Source: Congregibacter sp.
GTDB lineage: Bacteria > Pseudomonadota > Gammaproteobacteria > Pseudomonadales > Halieaceae
Length of the DNA: 7,840 bases
NCBI GenBank assembly: GCA_013911345.1
Contig: JACETJ010000054.1
Span: forward strand, 1 to 7,840
Direction: 5' to 3'
The notes under the pieces are model-generated. The model had not been told where the DNA came from, did not search any database, and saw only the letters and a program-made list of their open reading frames with translations. This document shows, one piece after another, positions 1-4,865 of this stretch (positions are counted from its first letter, which is position 1; each line of letters begins with the position of its first letter). The position numbers were made by a program, and so were the translations under genes.

Positions 1-78
1 ACGCCATACTGCCAGCAAGTAAAGCAATGCCGAAAGAATGGCAAGACCAGCGCTCAGTAGGCTGGGGGTATTGTCCAT
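1..78 (-). CDS. ypjD: YpjD/CcsA-like inner-membrane protein, N-terminus only (runs off left edge)
   Basis: Seen: reading the minus strand from an ATG at 78-76 gives 26 codons without a stop to the window edge, beginning MDNTPSLLSAGLAILSALLY and ending LLAVWR. This is a short polar start followed by a strongly hydrophobic stretch, as in a first transmembrane helix. A GGAG ribosome-binding site lies at 87-84 on the minus strand, 5 nt before the start. Known: a multi-spanning cytochrome c assembly (CcsA/HemX)-type protein, YpjD, is commonly encoded divergently from ffh in Gammaproteobacteria. Inferred: the name rests on position, orientation and the membrane-like N-terminus, because no diagnostic motif is inside the window. 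Another polytopic membrane protein is possible. Confidence 0.65.
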   Translation of the reverse strand, partial: MDNTPSLLSAGLAILSALLYLLAVWR

Positions 79-121
79 GGTGTCTCCGCTACGCCCTTAA
101 GCATCCTGCGTTATCGCCGAT

Positions 122-150
122 TTGGGGTTCTTTACTCGCATCCTTATACT
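122..150 (+). promoter_or_regulatory. Candidate sigma-70 promoter of ffh
   Basis: Seen: a -10-like TATACT at 145-150 (5 of 6 consensus positions) lies 17 nt downstream of TTGGGG at 122-127 (TTG half of TTGACA). The -10 is followed by a GC-rich discriminator, ACGCGC. Initiation would be near 157, giving a leader of about 43 nt before ffh. The minus-strand TATAAG at 148-143 overlaps the same bases and could serve the divergent gene. The -35 is weak, so this is a reasonable but unproven promoter. Confidence 0.5.
143..148 (-). promoter_or_regulatory. Candidate -10 element for the divergent ypjD-like gene
   Basis: Seen: on the minus strand bases 148-143 read TATAAG, 5 of 6 matches to TATAAT, in the only spacer between the two divergent genes. 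No good -35 is visible 16-18 nt upstream on that strand. Initiation near 136 would leave a leader of under 60 nt before the ATG at 78. The hexamer shares bases with the forward TATACT, so polymerase binding in the two directions would be mutually exclusive. Confidence 0.3.
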
Positions 151-176
151 ACGCGCTTCCAGATGAGATTGGGTAT

Positions 177-187
177 CCCCGACGGGG
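177..187 (+). other. Small GC hairpin overlapping the ffh ribosome-binding region
   Basis: Seen: CCCC (177-180), a GAC loop, then GGGG (184-187). The right arm runs into GGGGTGGG (184-191), the only purine-rich stretch that could act as ribosome-binding site for the ATG at 200. The stem is only 4 bp with a tight loop, so any effect on ffh translation is inference. Confidence 0.3.
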
Positions 188-199
188 TGGGTTTACATC

Positions 200-1579
200 A
201 TGTTTGATGCTTTGAGTGATCGGCTGAGCAGCAGCCTGAAAGCGATTTCGGGCAAGTCGAAGCTGACCGAGGACAATATCCGGGACACTTTGCGCGATGT
301 ACGCATGGCGTTACTCGAGGCAGATGTGGCCCTACCGGTAGTGAAGACTTTTACCGATCGAGTCAAAGAACGCGCGGTGGGCGTCGAGGTCAGTAACAGC
401 CTGACGCCGGGCCAATCTTTTTTAACAATTGTGCAAGCCGAACTTCAATCGGTGATGGGTGGCGAATCGGAAGGGCTCAATCTCGCCACCCAGCCGCCTG
501 CCGTTGTGATGGTTGCGGGTCTCCAAGGTGCGGGCAAAACCACCTCGGTTGCCAAGCTGGCGCGATATCTGATTGAGCGAGAGAAGAAAAAGGTCTCGGT
601 GGTCAGTGCCGATGTCTATCGCCCCGCAGCAATCGCGCAGCTGGAGACGCTGGCAGCAGAAGTAGGCGCGCGGTTTGAGCCCAGCGATGCGGAGGAGAAA
701 CCCGTCGACATCGTGAAACGGGCGATCGCAGATGCCCGGGTGGCGTTTTCCGACGTCTTGCTCGTGGATACTGCCGGTCGCTTGGCGATCGACGAGGAAA
801 TGATGGCCGAGATCAAGGCGCTGCATGAAGCCGTGAATCCCATCGAAACGCTATTTGTTGTCGACGCCATGACTGGTCAGGATGCGGCGAACACGGCCAA
901 GGCGTTTGGTAAAACTTTGCCGCTGACCGGCGTCATACTGACCAAGGTGGACGCGGATACGCGCGGTGGAGCAGCGCTTTCTGTTCGCACGGTGACAGAG
1001 CGGCCGATCAAGTTTCTCGGGGTTGGCGAGAAGACCGACGCGCTGGACCCCTTTCACCCGGACCGGCTTGCCTCGCGCATTTTGGGGATGGGAGACATGC
1101 TCTCTCTCATCGAAGAGGTTGAGCGAAAGGTCGATCAGGGCAAGGCCAAAAAGCTGGCCAGTAAGGTGCAGAAGGGCGGCCGTTTCGATCTGGAAGACTT
1201 TCGAGAGCAGCTGCAGCAGATGAAAAACATTGGTGGCATGGGCGCTATGTTGGACAAGATGCCAGGGATGGGCGGCATGGCGCAGGCGGCACAGAATGTG
1301 GACACCAAGCAGTTTGATCGTATGGAAGCGATGATCGACTCTATGACGCCTCGCGAGAGACGGAACCCTGATTTGATCTCGGGCTCGCGAAAACGACGCA
1401 TTACTCTGGGTTCAGGCACGGCGGTGCAGGATCTCAATCGTTTGCTGAAGCAACATAAGCAGATGCAGAAAATGATGAAGAAAATGAAAGGCGGGGGCAT
1501 GCAACGCATGATGCGCGGCCTCGGTGGGATGACGGGCGGTCCCGGCGGCGGCTTACCTCCCGGATTTCCCCGCCGTTAG
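200..1579 (+). CDS. ffh: Signal recognition particle protein Ffh (SRP54 GTPase)
   Basis: Role: with 4.5S RNA it forms the SRP, which binds signal sequences emerging from the ribosome and, through GTP-dependent docking with FtsY, targets inner-membrane proteins for co-translational insertion. Seen in 459 residues: an N-terminal four-helix domain (about 1-90). The GTPase domain has GLQGAGKTT (107-115), DVYRPAA (138-144), DTAGR (190-194), TKVD (248-251) and GVGEK (274-278). The methionine-rich M domain (about 328-459) has the finger loop MGAMLDKMPGMGGM (347-360) and the RNA-binding helix-turn-helix segment beginning SGSRKRRITLGSG (394-406). E. coli Ffh is about 453 residues, so this is full length. 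The MFDALSDRL start is typical of the family. The ribosome-binding site (GGGGTGGG, 184-191) is weak. It is first in the forward cluster and probably has its own promoter. Nothing odd in the protein. Confidence 0.98.
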   Translation: MFDALSDRLSSSLKAISGKSKLTEDNIRDTLRDVRMALLEADVALPVVKTFTDRVKERAVGVEVSNSLTPGQSFLTIVQAELQSVMGGESEGLNLATQPPAVVMVAGLQGAGKTTSVAKLARYLIEREKKKVSVVSADVYRPAAIAQLETLAAEVGARFEPSDAEEKPVDIVKRAIADARVAFSDVLLVDTAGRLAIDEEMMAEIKALHEAVNPIETLFVVDAMTGQDAANTAKAFGKTLPLTGVILTKVDADTRGGAALSVRTVTERPIKFLGVGEKTDALDPFHPDRLASRILGMGDMLSLIEEVERKVDQGKAKKLASKVQKGGRFDLEDFREQLQQMKNIGGMGAMLDKMPGMGGMAQAAQNVDTKQFDRMEAMIDSMTPRERRNPDLISGSRKRRITLGSGTAVQDLNRLLKQHKQMQKMMKKMKGGGMQRMMRGLGGMTGGPGGGLPPGFPRR

Positions 1580-1589
1580 AGGGCGCCAT

Positions 1590-1626
1590 CAGCGGTCAGA
1601 GTGCACCTTTCCACACCCCGCTGTTT
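1590..1626 (+). terminator. Weak terminator-like hairpin after ffh
   Basis: Seen: CAGCGG (1590-1595) pairs perfectly with CCGCTG (1618-1623) across a 22-nt loop, followed by only TTT. The stem is short, the loop long and the T tract poor, and the rpsP -35 candidate lies inside the loop. It may only partly reduce read-through from ffh, or be fortuitous. Confidence 0.25.
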
Positions 1627-1636
1627 ACTGTATCCT
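1608..1636 (+). promoter_or_regulatory. Candidate promoter of rpsP-rimM-trmD
   Basis: Seen: TTTCCA (1608-1613, 4 of 6 to TTGACA), a 17-nt spacer, then TATCCT (1631-1636, 4 of 6 to TATAAT), followed by the GC-rich discriminator CCGCGC. Initiation near 1643 would give a 60-nt leader. Known: in other Gammaproteobacteria rpsP heads its own operon. The hexamers are mediocre; support comes from spacing, position and the discriminator resembling that at the ffh promoter. Confidence 0.45.
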
Positions 1637-1702
1637 CCGCGCTCTTTTGATACGGGGCCTTGCAATGGCGGGGCTCTCAGCGAATATTGAGGACAAGACA
1701 CT

Positions 1703-1966
1703 ATGGTGGTCATACGACTATCTCGAGGTGGCTCCAAGAAGCGGCCCTTCTACCATGTGACGGTTGCCGATCGTCGCGAGCCGCGTGACGGACGCTTTAT
1801 TGATCGACTCGGCTTTTTCAACCCAATCGCTCGCGGCCAGGAAGAGCGCTTGCGGATCGACGTTGAGGCTGTTCAAGGCTGGGAAGCCAAAGGCGCTCAG
1901 GTCAGCCCGCGCGTGCAAAAGCTGATTAAAGAGTACCAGGCTGGCGCTGAGGCGACTGCTGCCTGA
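1703..1966 (+). CDS. rpsP: 30S ribosomal protein S16
   Basis: Role: primary 16S rRNA-binding protein of the small-subunit body, needed for 30S assembly. Seen: 87 residues starting [19 protein letters not shown], with the conserved N-terminal RL-RxG-KKRPFY block (5-17), [21 protein letters not shown] (21-41) and the C-terminal [12 protein letters not shown] segment. E. coli S16 is 82 residues; the extra tail is Ala-rich. The ribosome-binding site TGAGGA (1688-1693) is 9 nt before the ATG. First gene of rpsP-rimM-trmD, a standard operon coupling two ribosomal proteins with a 30S maturation factor and a tRNA methylase. The stop codon lies inside a predicted hairpin that abuts the rimM ribosome-binding site. 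Confidence 0.98.
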   Translation: MVVIRLSRGGSKKRPFYHVTVADRREPRDGRFIDRLGFFNPIARGQEERLRIDVEAVQGWEAKGAQVSPRVQKLIKEYQAGAEATAA

Positions 1967-1985
1967 CGACAGCGTCGCTGGCGGC
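1958..1985 (+). other. Hairpin across the rpsP stop codon, next to the rimM ribosome-binding site
   Basis: Seen: GCTGCC (1958-1963) pairs with GGCGGC (1980-1985), 6 bp with one G-U. Inside, CGAC (1967-1970) pairs with GTCG (1974-1977) around an AGC triloop. The rpsP stop TGA (1964-1966) sits in the internal loop, and the rimM ribosome-binding site GGAGG (1987-1991) starts 2 nt after the stem. Inferred: ribosomes finishing rpsP would melt it, so it could couple or limit rimM translation. Folding has not been calculated. Confidence 0.4.
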
Positions 1986-1997
1986 TGGAGGGGCCCG

Positions 1998-2567
1998 ATG
2001 AACGAATCCTCGTCCCCCTCCCCAAGCCATGACTATCTGACACTGGCCGACATTGTCGGTGTTTACGGCATCAAGGGCTGGGTCCGACTCCGGATCCATC
2101 TGGATAACCCAAATCTTCTTCTATCCTTTCCTGATCTGACGTTGTTCGATGCGTCTGATACCCCCGAGCATGCGCGGCAATCCGTCGTCGTCGAAGCGCT
2201 GCAAGTTCAGGGTAAGGGACACATCGCCCGTTTGAGCGGCACCGCAGATCGTACCGGGGCGGAGGCGCTGCGGGGCCGCGAAATTCAGGTGGCCGCTTCT
2301 GATTTTCCCGCTGCAGGCGATGATGAGATTTACTGGCGTGACCTCGAGGGACTGCAGGTGTGGTGCACGGAAGATGGGTCGCGTTCACTGTTGGGCACAG
2401 TGAAAACCCTGTTCGAGACCGGGGCGAACGATGTAATGGTGGTAGCGCCGTGCGAAGGAAGTGTCGATGACCGCGAGCATCTGGTGCCATGGATCCTGGA
2501 TGAGGTTGTGACCGATATTGTTGTAGGTGAGAGTCGGGTGGAGGTGAACTGGTATGTCGATGCCTGA
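1998..2567 (+). CDS. rimM: Ribosome maturation factor RimM
   Basis: Role: binds S19 and free 30S subunits and assists maturation of the 30S head; cytoplasmic. Seen in 189 residues: an N-terminal RimM barrel with the hallmark [11 protein letters not shown] (21-31) and [13 protein letters not shown] (84-96). A C-terminal PRC barrel follows, with [14 protein letters not shown] (108-121), [17 protein letters not shown] (133-149) and [10 protein letters not shown] (162-171). Length fits the family (E. coli about 182). The first dozen residues are Ser/Pro-rich and not part of the fold. The start is supported by GGAGG at 1987-1991, 6 nt before the ATG. It follows rpsP by 31 nt and overlaps trmD by 14 nt. 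Expression is probably tuned below S16 by the preceding hairpin, as known for E. coli rimM; that is inference here. Confidence 0.97.
   Translation: MNESSSPSPSHDYLTLADIVGVYGIKGWVRLRIHLDNPNLLLSFPDLTLFDASDTPEHARQSVVVEALQVQGKGHIARLSGTADRTGAEALRGREIQVAASDFPAAGDDEIYWRDLEGLQVWCTEDGSRSLLGTVKTLFETGANDVMVVAPCEGSVDDREHLVPWILDEVVTDIVVGESRVEVNWYVDA
2540..2547 (+). promoter_or_regulatory. Strong ribosome-binding site of trmD inside rimM
   Basis: Seen: GGAGGTGA at 2540-2547 is a near-complete complement to the 16S rRNA 3' end, 6 nt before ATG 2554 and 12 nt before the next in-frame ATG (2560). This spacing favours 2554 as the trmD start and fixes the 14-nt overlap with rimM. Confidence 0.7.
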
Positions 2568-3351
2568 GCCCAGCCCGATCTTCCGTTTTGCGGTACTGAC
2601 CCTTTTCCCCGAGGCGTTCACTGCACTGACTGAGTGGGGTGTTACGGGGCGCGCTTTTCAAAACGGTTTGTGCCACCTGCACCTTCAGGATCCCCGTCTT
2701 GAGGCGACTGATCGCCACGGGTCGGTCGATGATCGGCCCTATGGCGGCGGGCCCGGTATGGTGATGCAGGCACCCATCCTCTCTGCGGCGCTCGATAAGG
2801 CGAAGTCTGCGGTCGGTTCGGACGCAACGGTCATCGCCCTGACGCCCCAGGGACGCAGGCTGGATGTGGCACTGACCCGAAGACTGGCAGAGGCATCCAG
2901 CCTGATTTTGGTGGCCGGTCGTTATGAAGGCATGGACGAGCGGTTTATCGAGGGAGAGATCGACCTAGAGGTGTCCATCGGTGACTTTGTCGTCAGCGGT
3001 GGCGAATTACCTGCCATGTTGCTGATCGACGCGGTGACTCGCTGGTTGCCTGGAGTGTTGGGCCACGAGGCTTCCGCGGAGCAGGATTCTTTTACTGAGG
3101 GGCTGCTGGATTGTCCGCACTACACCCGGCCCGAAGCATTTAAAGGCGACCATGTGCCGGAGGTGCTGCTGAGCGGCGATCATGCTGCGATCGCAGGCTG
3201 GCGTCGGGCGCAGGCTCTGAGCCGGACGCTGGATCGGCGCCCCGACTTGCTGGTGTGGGAGCAGGTGTCGGAGGCGGACCGCACGTTGCTTGATAAATGG
3301 GATCTTTTACCGGCTGACGGGGGCAGACAAGCCGGATCCGAGCAGGTATGA
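2554..3351 (+). CDS. trmD: tRNA (guanine-37-N1)-methyltransferase TrmD
   Basis: Role: transfers a methyl group from S-adenosylmethionine to N1 of G37 next to the anticodon in tRNAs for Leu, Pro and Arg, preventing +1 frameshifting. Works as a dimer with a SPOUT trefoil knot. Seen in 265 residues: [13 protein letters not shown] (58-70), TPQGRRL (97-103), [10 protein letters not shown] (122-131), [15 protein letters not shown] (141-155), PGVLGHEAS (166-174) and [17 protein letters not shown] (178-194). R163 and D178 correspond to the catalytic R154 and D169 of E. coli TrmD by motif alignment. The N-terminus has about 9 extra residues compared with E. coli (255). Third gene after rpsP-rimM. Its final codons appear to contain the -10 element of a promoter for rplS, the TATGAT overlapping the TGA stop. 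Confidence 0.98.
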   Translation: MSMPEPSPIFRFAVLTLFPEAFTALTEWGVTGRAFQNGLCHLHLQDPRLEATDRHGSVDDRPYGGGPGMVMQAPILSAALDKAKSAVGSDATVIALTPQGRRLDVALTRRLAEASSLILVAGRYEGMDERFIEGEIDLEVSIGDFVVSGGELPAMLLIDAVTRWLPGVLGHEASAEQDSFTEGLLDCPHYTRPEAFKGDHVPEVLLSGDHAAIAGWRRAQALSRTLDRRPDLLVWEQVSEADRTLLDKWDLLPADGGRQAGSEQV

Positions 3352-3352
3352 T
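3324..3352 (+). promoter_or_regulatory. Candidate internal promoter for rplS, in the 3' end of trmD
   Basis: Seen: CAGACA (3324-3329, 4 of 6 to TTGACA), a 17-nt spacer, TATGAT (3347-3352, 5 of 6 to TATAAT), then a GC-rich CCCGCCC discriminator. The -10 overlaps the trmD stop TGA (3349-3351). Initiation near 3359 gives a leader of about 157 nt before rplS. Of the forward promoters in the window this is the best match to consensus. A promoter here would let L19 be made at ribosomal-protein levels independently of TrmD; that is inference. Confidence 0.5.
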
Positions 3353-3368
3353 CCCGCCCTCTCGGGAA

Positions 3369-3411
3369 CACCGGCCACAAAACCCGGGCTCAGACGAGCC
3401 AAAAGCCGGTG
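3369..3411 (+). ncRNA. Structured 5' leader element upstream of rplS (nested hairpin)
   Basis: Seen: outer stem CACCGGC (3369-3375) with GCCGGTG (3405-3411), 7 perfect bp. Inner stem GGCTC (3387-3391) with GAGCC (3396-3400), 5 perfect bp, and an AGAC tetraloop. The asymmetric internal loop has 11 nt on the 5' side (A/C-rich) and AAAA on the 3' side. It begins about 10 nt after the predicted rplS transcription start and no T tract follows, so it is not an intrinsic terminator. Known: ribosomal-protein mRNAs often carry leader structures bound by the encoded protein. Inferred: a cis-regulatory leader for L19. I do not recognise a named RNA family. Confidence 0.4.
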
Positions 3412-3485
3412 CGTCGCGCTTGTAAACTGATGATTCAGGGCGGCCGTAGAGACAGCTTAAAGACAGTTTTTGGATCAATCGATCG

Positions 3486-3500
3486 CCGCCTGCGGGGCGG
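3486..3500 (+). other. Hairpin just upstream of the rplS ribosome-binding site
   Basis: Seen: CCGCC (3486-3490) pairs with GGCGG (3496-3500) across a 5-nt loop, ending 5 nt before the GGAG of the ribosome-binding site (3506-3509). The left arm could instead pair with GGCGGC at 3439-3444 (6 bp with 3485-3490), so two exclusive folds are possible. Functional meaning is inference. Confidence 0.3.
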
Positions 3501-3515
3501 GGATGGGAGAAGGGC

Positions 3516-3872
3516 ATGAGCACCAACAAAATTATTGCCGAGCTTGATGCTGAGCAGATGAGCCGGGAAATTCCCGATTTCGCACCGGGCGACACCTTAG
3601 TCGTTCAGGTGAAAGTGAAGGAAGGTAACCGTGAGCGCCTGCAGGCTTTTGAAGGGGTTTGCATTGGCAAGCGCAACCGTGGCCTGAACTCGGCCTTCAC
3701 GGTGCGTAAGATTTCTCACGGTGTGGGTGTTGAGCGGACCTTCCAGACCTACAGTCCACTGGTTGACAGCATTAGCATCAAGCGGCGGGGCGATGTGAGA
3801 CAGGCCAAGCTTTACTACCTGCGTGAACTGTCCGGTAAAGCTGCACGGATCAAGGAAAAGCTCTCCTCCTAA
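3516..3872 (+). CDS. rplS: 50S ribosomal protein L19
   Basis: Role: large-subunit protein at the 30S-50S interface, contributing to an intersubunit bridge. Seen: 118 residues beginning [15 protein letters not shown], with [18 protein letters not shown] (20-37), [19 protein letters not shown] (41-59), the [13 protein letters not shown] block (69-81) and the L19 signature [16 protein letters not shown] at the C-terminus. E. coli L19 is 115 residues. The ribosome-binding site GGGAGAAGG (3505-3513) is close to the ATG. The 164-nt gap after trmD is unusually long for this operon and holds the candidate promoter and structured leader, so rplS is probably transcribed both from rpsP and from its own promoter. 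Confidence 0.98.
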   Translation: MSTNKIIAELDAEQMSREIPDFAPGDTLVVQVKVKEGNRERLQAFEGVCIGKRNRGLNSAFTVRKISHGVGVERTFQTYSPLVDSISIKRRGDVRQAKLYYLRELSGKAARIKEKLSS

Positions 3873-3887
3873 GGAGCAGTGCCGTTT

Positions 3888-3908
3888 TGCGGGCGCAATC
3901 AGCCCGCA
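3888..3908 (+). terminator. Terminator-like hairpin after rplS
   Basis: Seen: TGCGGGC (3888-3894) and GCCCGCA (3902-3908) form a perfect 7-bp stem with a 7-nt loop, 16 nt after the rplS stop. What follows is TAATTCC, so the U tract is poor. The position at the end of the ribosomal cluster supports a terminator, but termination may be incomplete or Rho-assisted. Confidence 0.5.
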
Positions 3909-3927
3909 TAATTCCTGGCTAGGGCTA

Positions 3928-3957
3928 TTCGCGCCCCTCAGAGCGATCCTTTACACT
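3928..3957 (+). promoter_or_regulatory. Weak candidate promoter of dsbC-alaC-hom-thrC
   Basis: Seen: TACACT (3952-3957, 4 of 6 to TATAAT) is followed by CCCGACCTC, close to the sequence after the rplS -10. The best -35 is TTCGCG (3928-3933, 3 of 6) at an 18-nt spacing. Initiation near 3964 would give a leader of about 110 nt that includes the 39-nt inverted repeat. The -35 is poor, so the call rests on position and on the shared -10/discriminator pattern. Confidence 0.35.
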
Positions 3958-3993
3958 CCCGACCTCTGCTTGTGGCGCAAGCCCAGATTGAAC

Positions 3994-4032
3994 CAGCGGC
4001 GCCAAATTAGCGTTGCTAACAAGGCTCCGCTG
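3994..4032 (+). repeat. 39-nt imperfect inverted repeat upstream of dsbC
   Basis: Seen: the arms pair collinearly as CAGCGG/CCGCTG (3994-3999 with 4027-4032), one mismatch, GCC/GGC (4001-4003 with 4023-4025), a symmetric 3x3 mismatch, then TTAGC/GCTAA (4007-4011 with 4015-4019) around a GTT loop. In all, 14 of 18 positions pair. No T tract follows. It lies between the candidate promoter and the dsbC ribosome-binding site, so it may be an RNA leader hairpin or a dyad operator. No family is recognised. Confidence 0.45.
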
Positions 4033-4056
4033 AGTTGGGGCCTCCACTGAGACCAT

Positions 4057-4063
4057 GGGAGGA
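4057..4063 (+). promoter_or_regulatory. Ribosome-binding site that decides the dsbC start
   Basis: Seen: GGGAGGA at 4057-4063, with 9 nt to ATG 4073. The upstream in-frame ATG at 4055 overlaps this element and has no purine-rich sequence before it, so translation most likely starts at 4073. Confidence 0.65.
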
Positions 4064-4072
4064 ATCAGGAAG

Positions 4073-4840
4073 ATGAACCCTTTAAGCCACATTTTGCGGC
4101 GAGCCCACCGGTATGGTGCGTTCGGCTTTGCCCTGCTTGCCATGTTGTTTGGCTCACTCGCCTTCGCAGACGATCTCAAGGACAAAATGGCGGCCGCATT
4201 AACTGGCTTCGCCGGACAGCCGATTGGTGTTGAATCGGTGCGATCAAGCCCTGCGCCCGGCATCGCAGAAGTGCAAATCGAAAATGGGCCACTGATTTAC
4301 GCGACAGAGGATGGCGCCTATTTTTTCCTCAATGGCGATTTGCATCAGACTAGTGCCACGGGTGCCATCAATCTCACCGAAGAGCGGCGTGCGGTGGCGC
4401 GCAAGGAGCAGTTGGCGACCGTTTCAGTGGACGATATGGTCGTATTCTCGCCGGAGGGGGAGACCCGCGACTATATCGCTGTATTCACCGACGTCACGTG
4501 CTTCTACTGTCAAAAACTTCACCGTGAGGTCGACCAGTTGAATGCCAAAGGGATTGAGGTGCGCTACCTCGCCTTTCCTCGCGGAGGTATTGATTCTGAC
4601 GGAGCACAGAAGTTGGCCACCGCATGGTGTGCGGAGGATCAGCAGGCCACGCTGACCGAGCTCAAGGCGGGGGTAGAACTGCCTGTCAATGATTGCGCGG
4701 ACAATCCGATTGCAGCTCAATATCAACTGGGTCAGGACATGGGGGTATCCGGTACACCGGCAATCGTCACCAGTTCAGGCCTGATGATTCCAGGCTATCG
4801 CCCTGCGGACGACTTGGCTGCCTTGCTAGAGCTCGATTGA
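4073..4840 (+). CDS. dsbC: Thiol:disulfide interchange protein DsbC (periplasmic disulfide isomerase)
   Basis: Role: homodimeric periplasmic isomerase that reshuffles wrong disulfides and is kept reduced by DsbD. Seen in 255 residues from ATG 4073: a signal peptide with RR at 9-10, a hydrophobic core (about 15-31) and cleavage expected after AFA-32. An N-terminal dimerisation domain follows (about 33-95), then a linker helix. The thioredoxin-fold domain has FTDVTCFYCQKLH with the active-site C143-x-x-C146, a second cysteine pair C186/C208 matching the structural disulfide of E. coli DsbC, and the cis-proline in GVSGTPAIV (P229). The dipeptide between the active cysteines is Phe-Tyr, whereas DsbC is usually CGYC and DsbG CPYC. 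The dimerisation domain and second cysteine pair favour DsbC over DsbG. An upstream ATG (4055) would add six residues but lacks a ribosome-binding site. Probably first gene of a unit with alaC, 25 nt downstream. Confidence 0.93.
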   Translation: MNPLSHILRRAHRYGAFGFALLAMLFGSLAFADDLKDKMAAALTGFAGQPIGVESVRSSPAPGIAEVQIENGPLIYATEDGAYFFLNGDLHQTSATGAINLTEERRAVARKEQLATVSVDDMVVFSPEGETRDYIAVFTDVTCFYCQKLHREVDQLNAKGIEVRYLAFPRGGIDSDGAQKLATAWCAEDQQATLTELKAGVELPVNDCADNPIAAQYQLGQDMGVSGTPAIVTSSGLMIPGYRPADDLAALLELD

Positions 4841-4865
4841 GCGGCATTTCAAACGAGCGTCATCA

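Noticed and set aside
101..144. GCATCCT direct repeat (101-107 and 138-144) in the ypjD-ffh spacer
   Set aside because: Only 7 nt long, 37 nt apart, with no further shared flanking sequence; not convincing as an operator pair.
27..215. Open frame of 62 codons on the + strand before ffh
   Set aside because: It overlaps the divergent ypjD-like N-terminus, the promoter region and the ffh start, has no ribosome-binding site and resembles no known protein.
2071..2718. 215-codon open frame on the minus strand over rimM and trmD
   Set aside because: It is a shadow of two conserved genes, Pro/Arg/Ser-rich as expected for antisense of GC-rich coding sequence.
3459..3471. T-run at 3467-3471 as an intrinsic terminator between trmD and rplS
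   Set aside because: No GC-rich stem directly precedes the five Ts; the nested hairpin ends more than 50 nt upstream.
1590..4032. CAGCGG...CCGCTG stems at both 1590-1623 and 3994-4032 as copies of one repeat family
   Set aside because: Only the 6-nt arms are shared; loops and flanks are unrelated, so chance is sufficient in GC-rich DNA.
3823..4050. Possible small gene or leader peptide after rplS
   Set aside because: The frame starts inside rplS out of phase and its sequence shows no Thr/Ile codon cluster or domain. AAGGAG at the rplS end is not followed by a suitably placed good start codon.
4841..4865. Threonine-type attenuator before alaC-hom-thrC
   Set aside because: The gap is only 25 nt, too short for a leader peptide plus terminator, and the hom-thrC gap of 44 nt shows none either.
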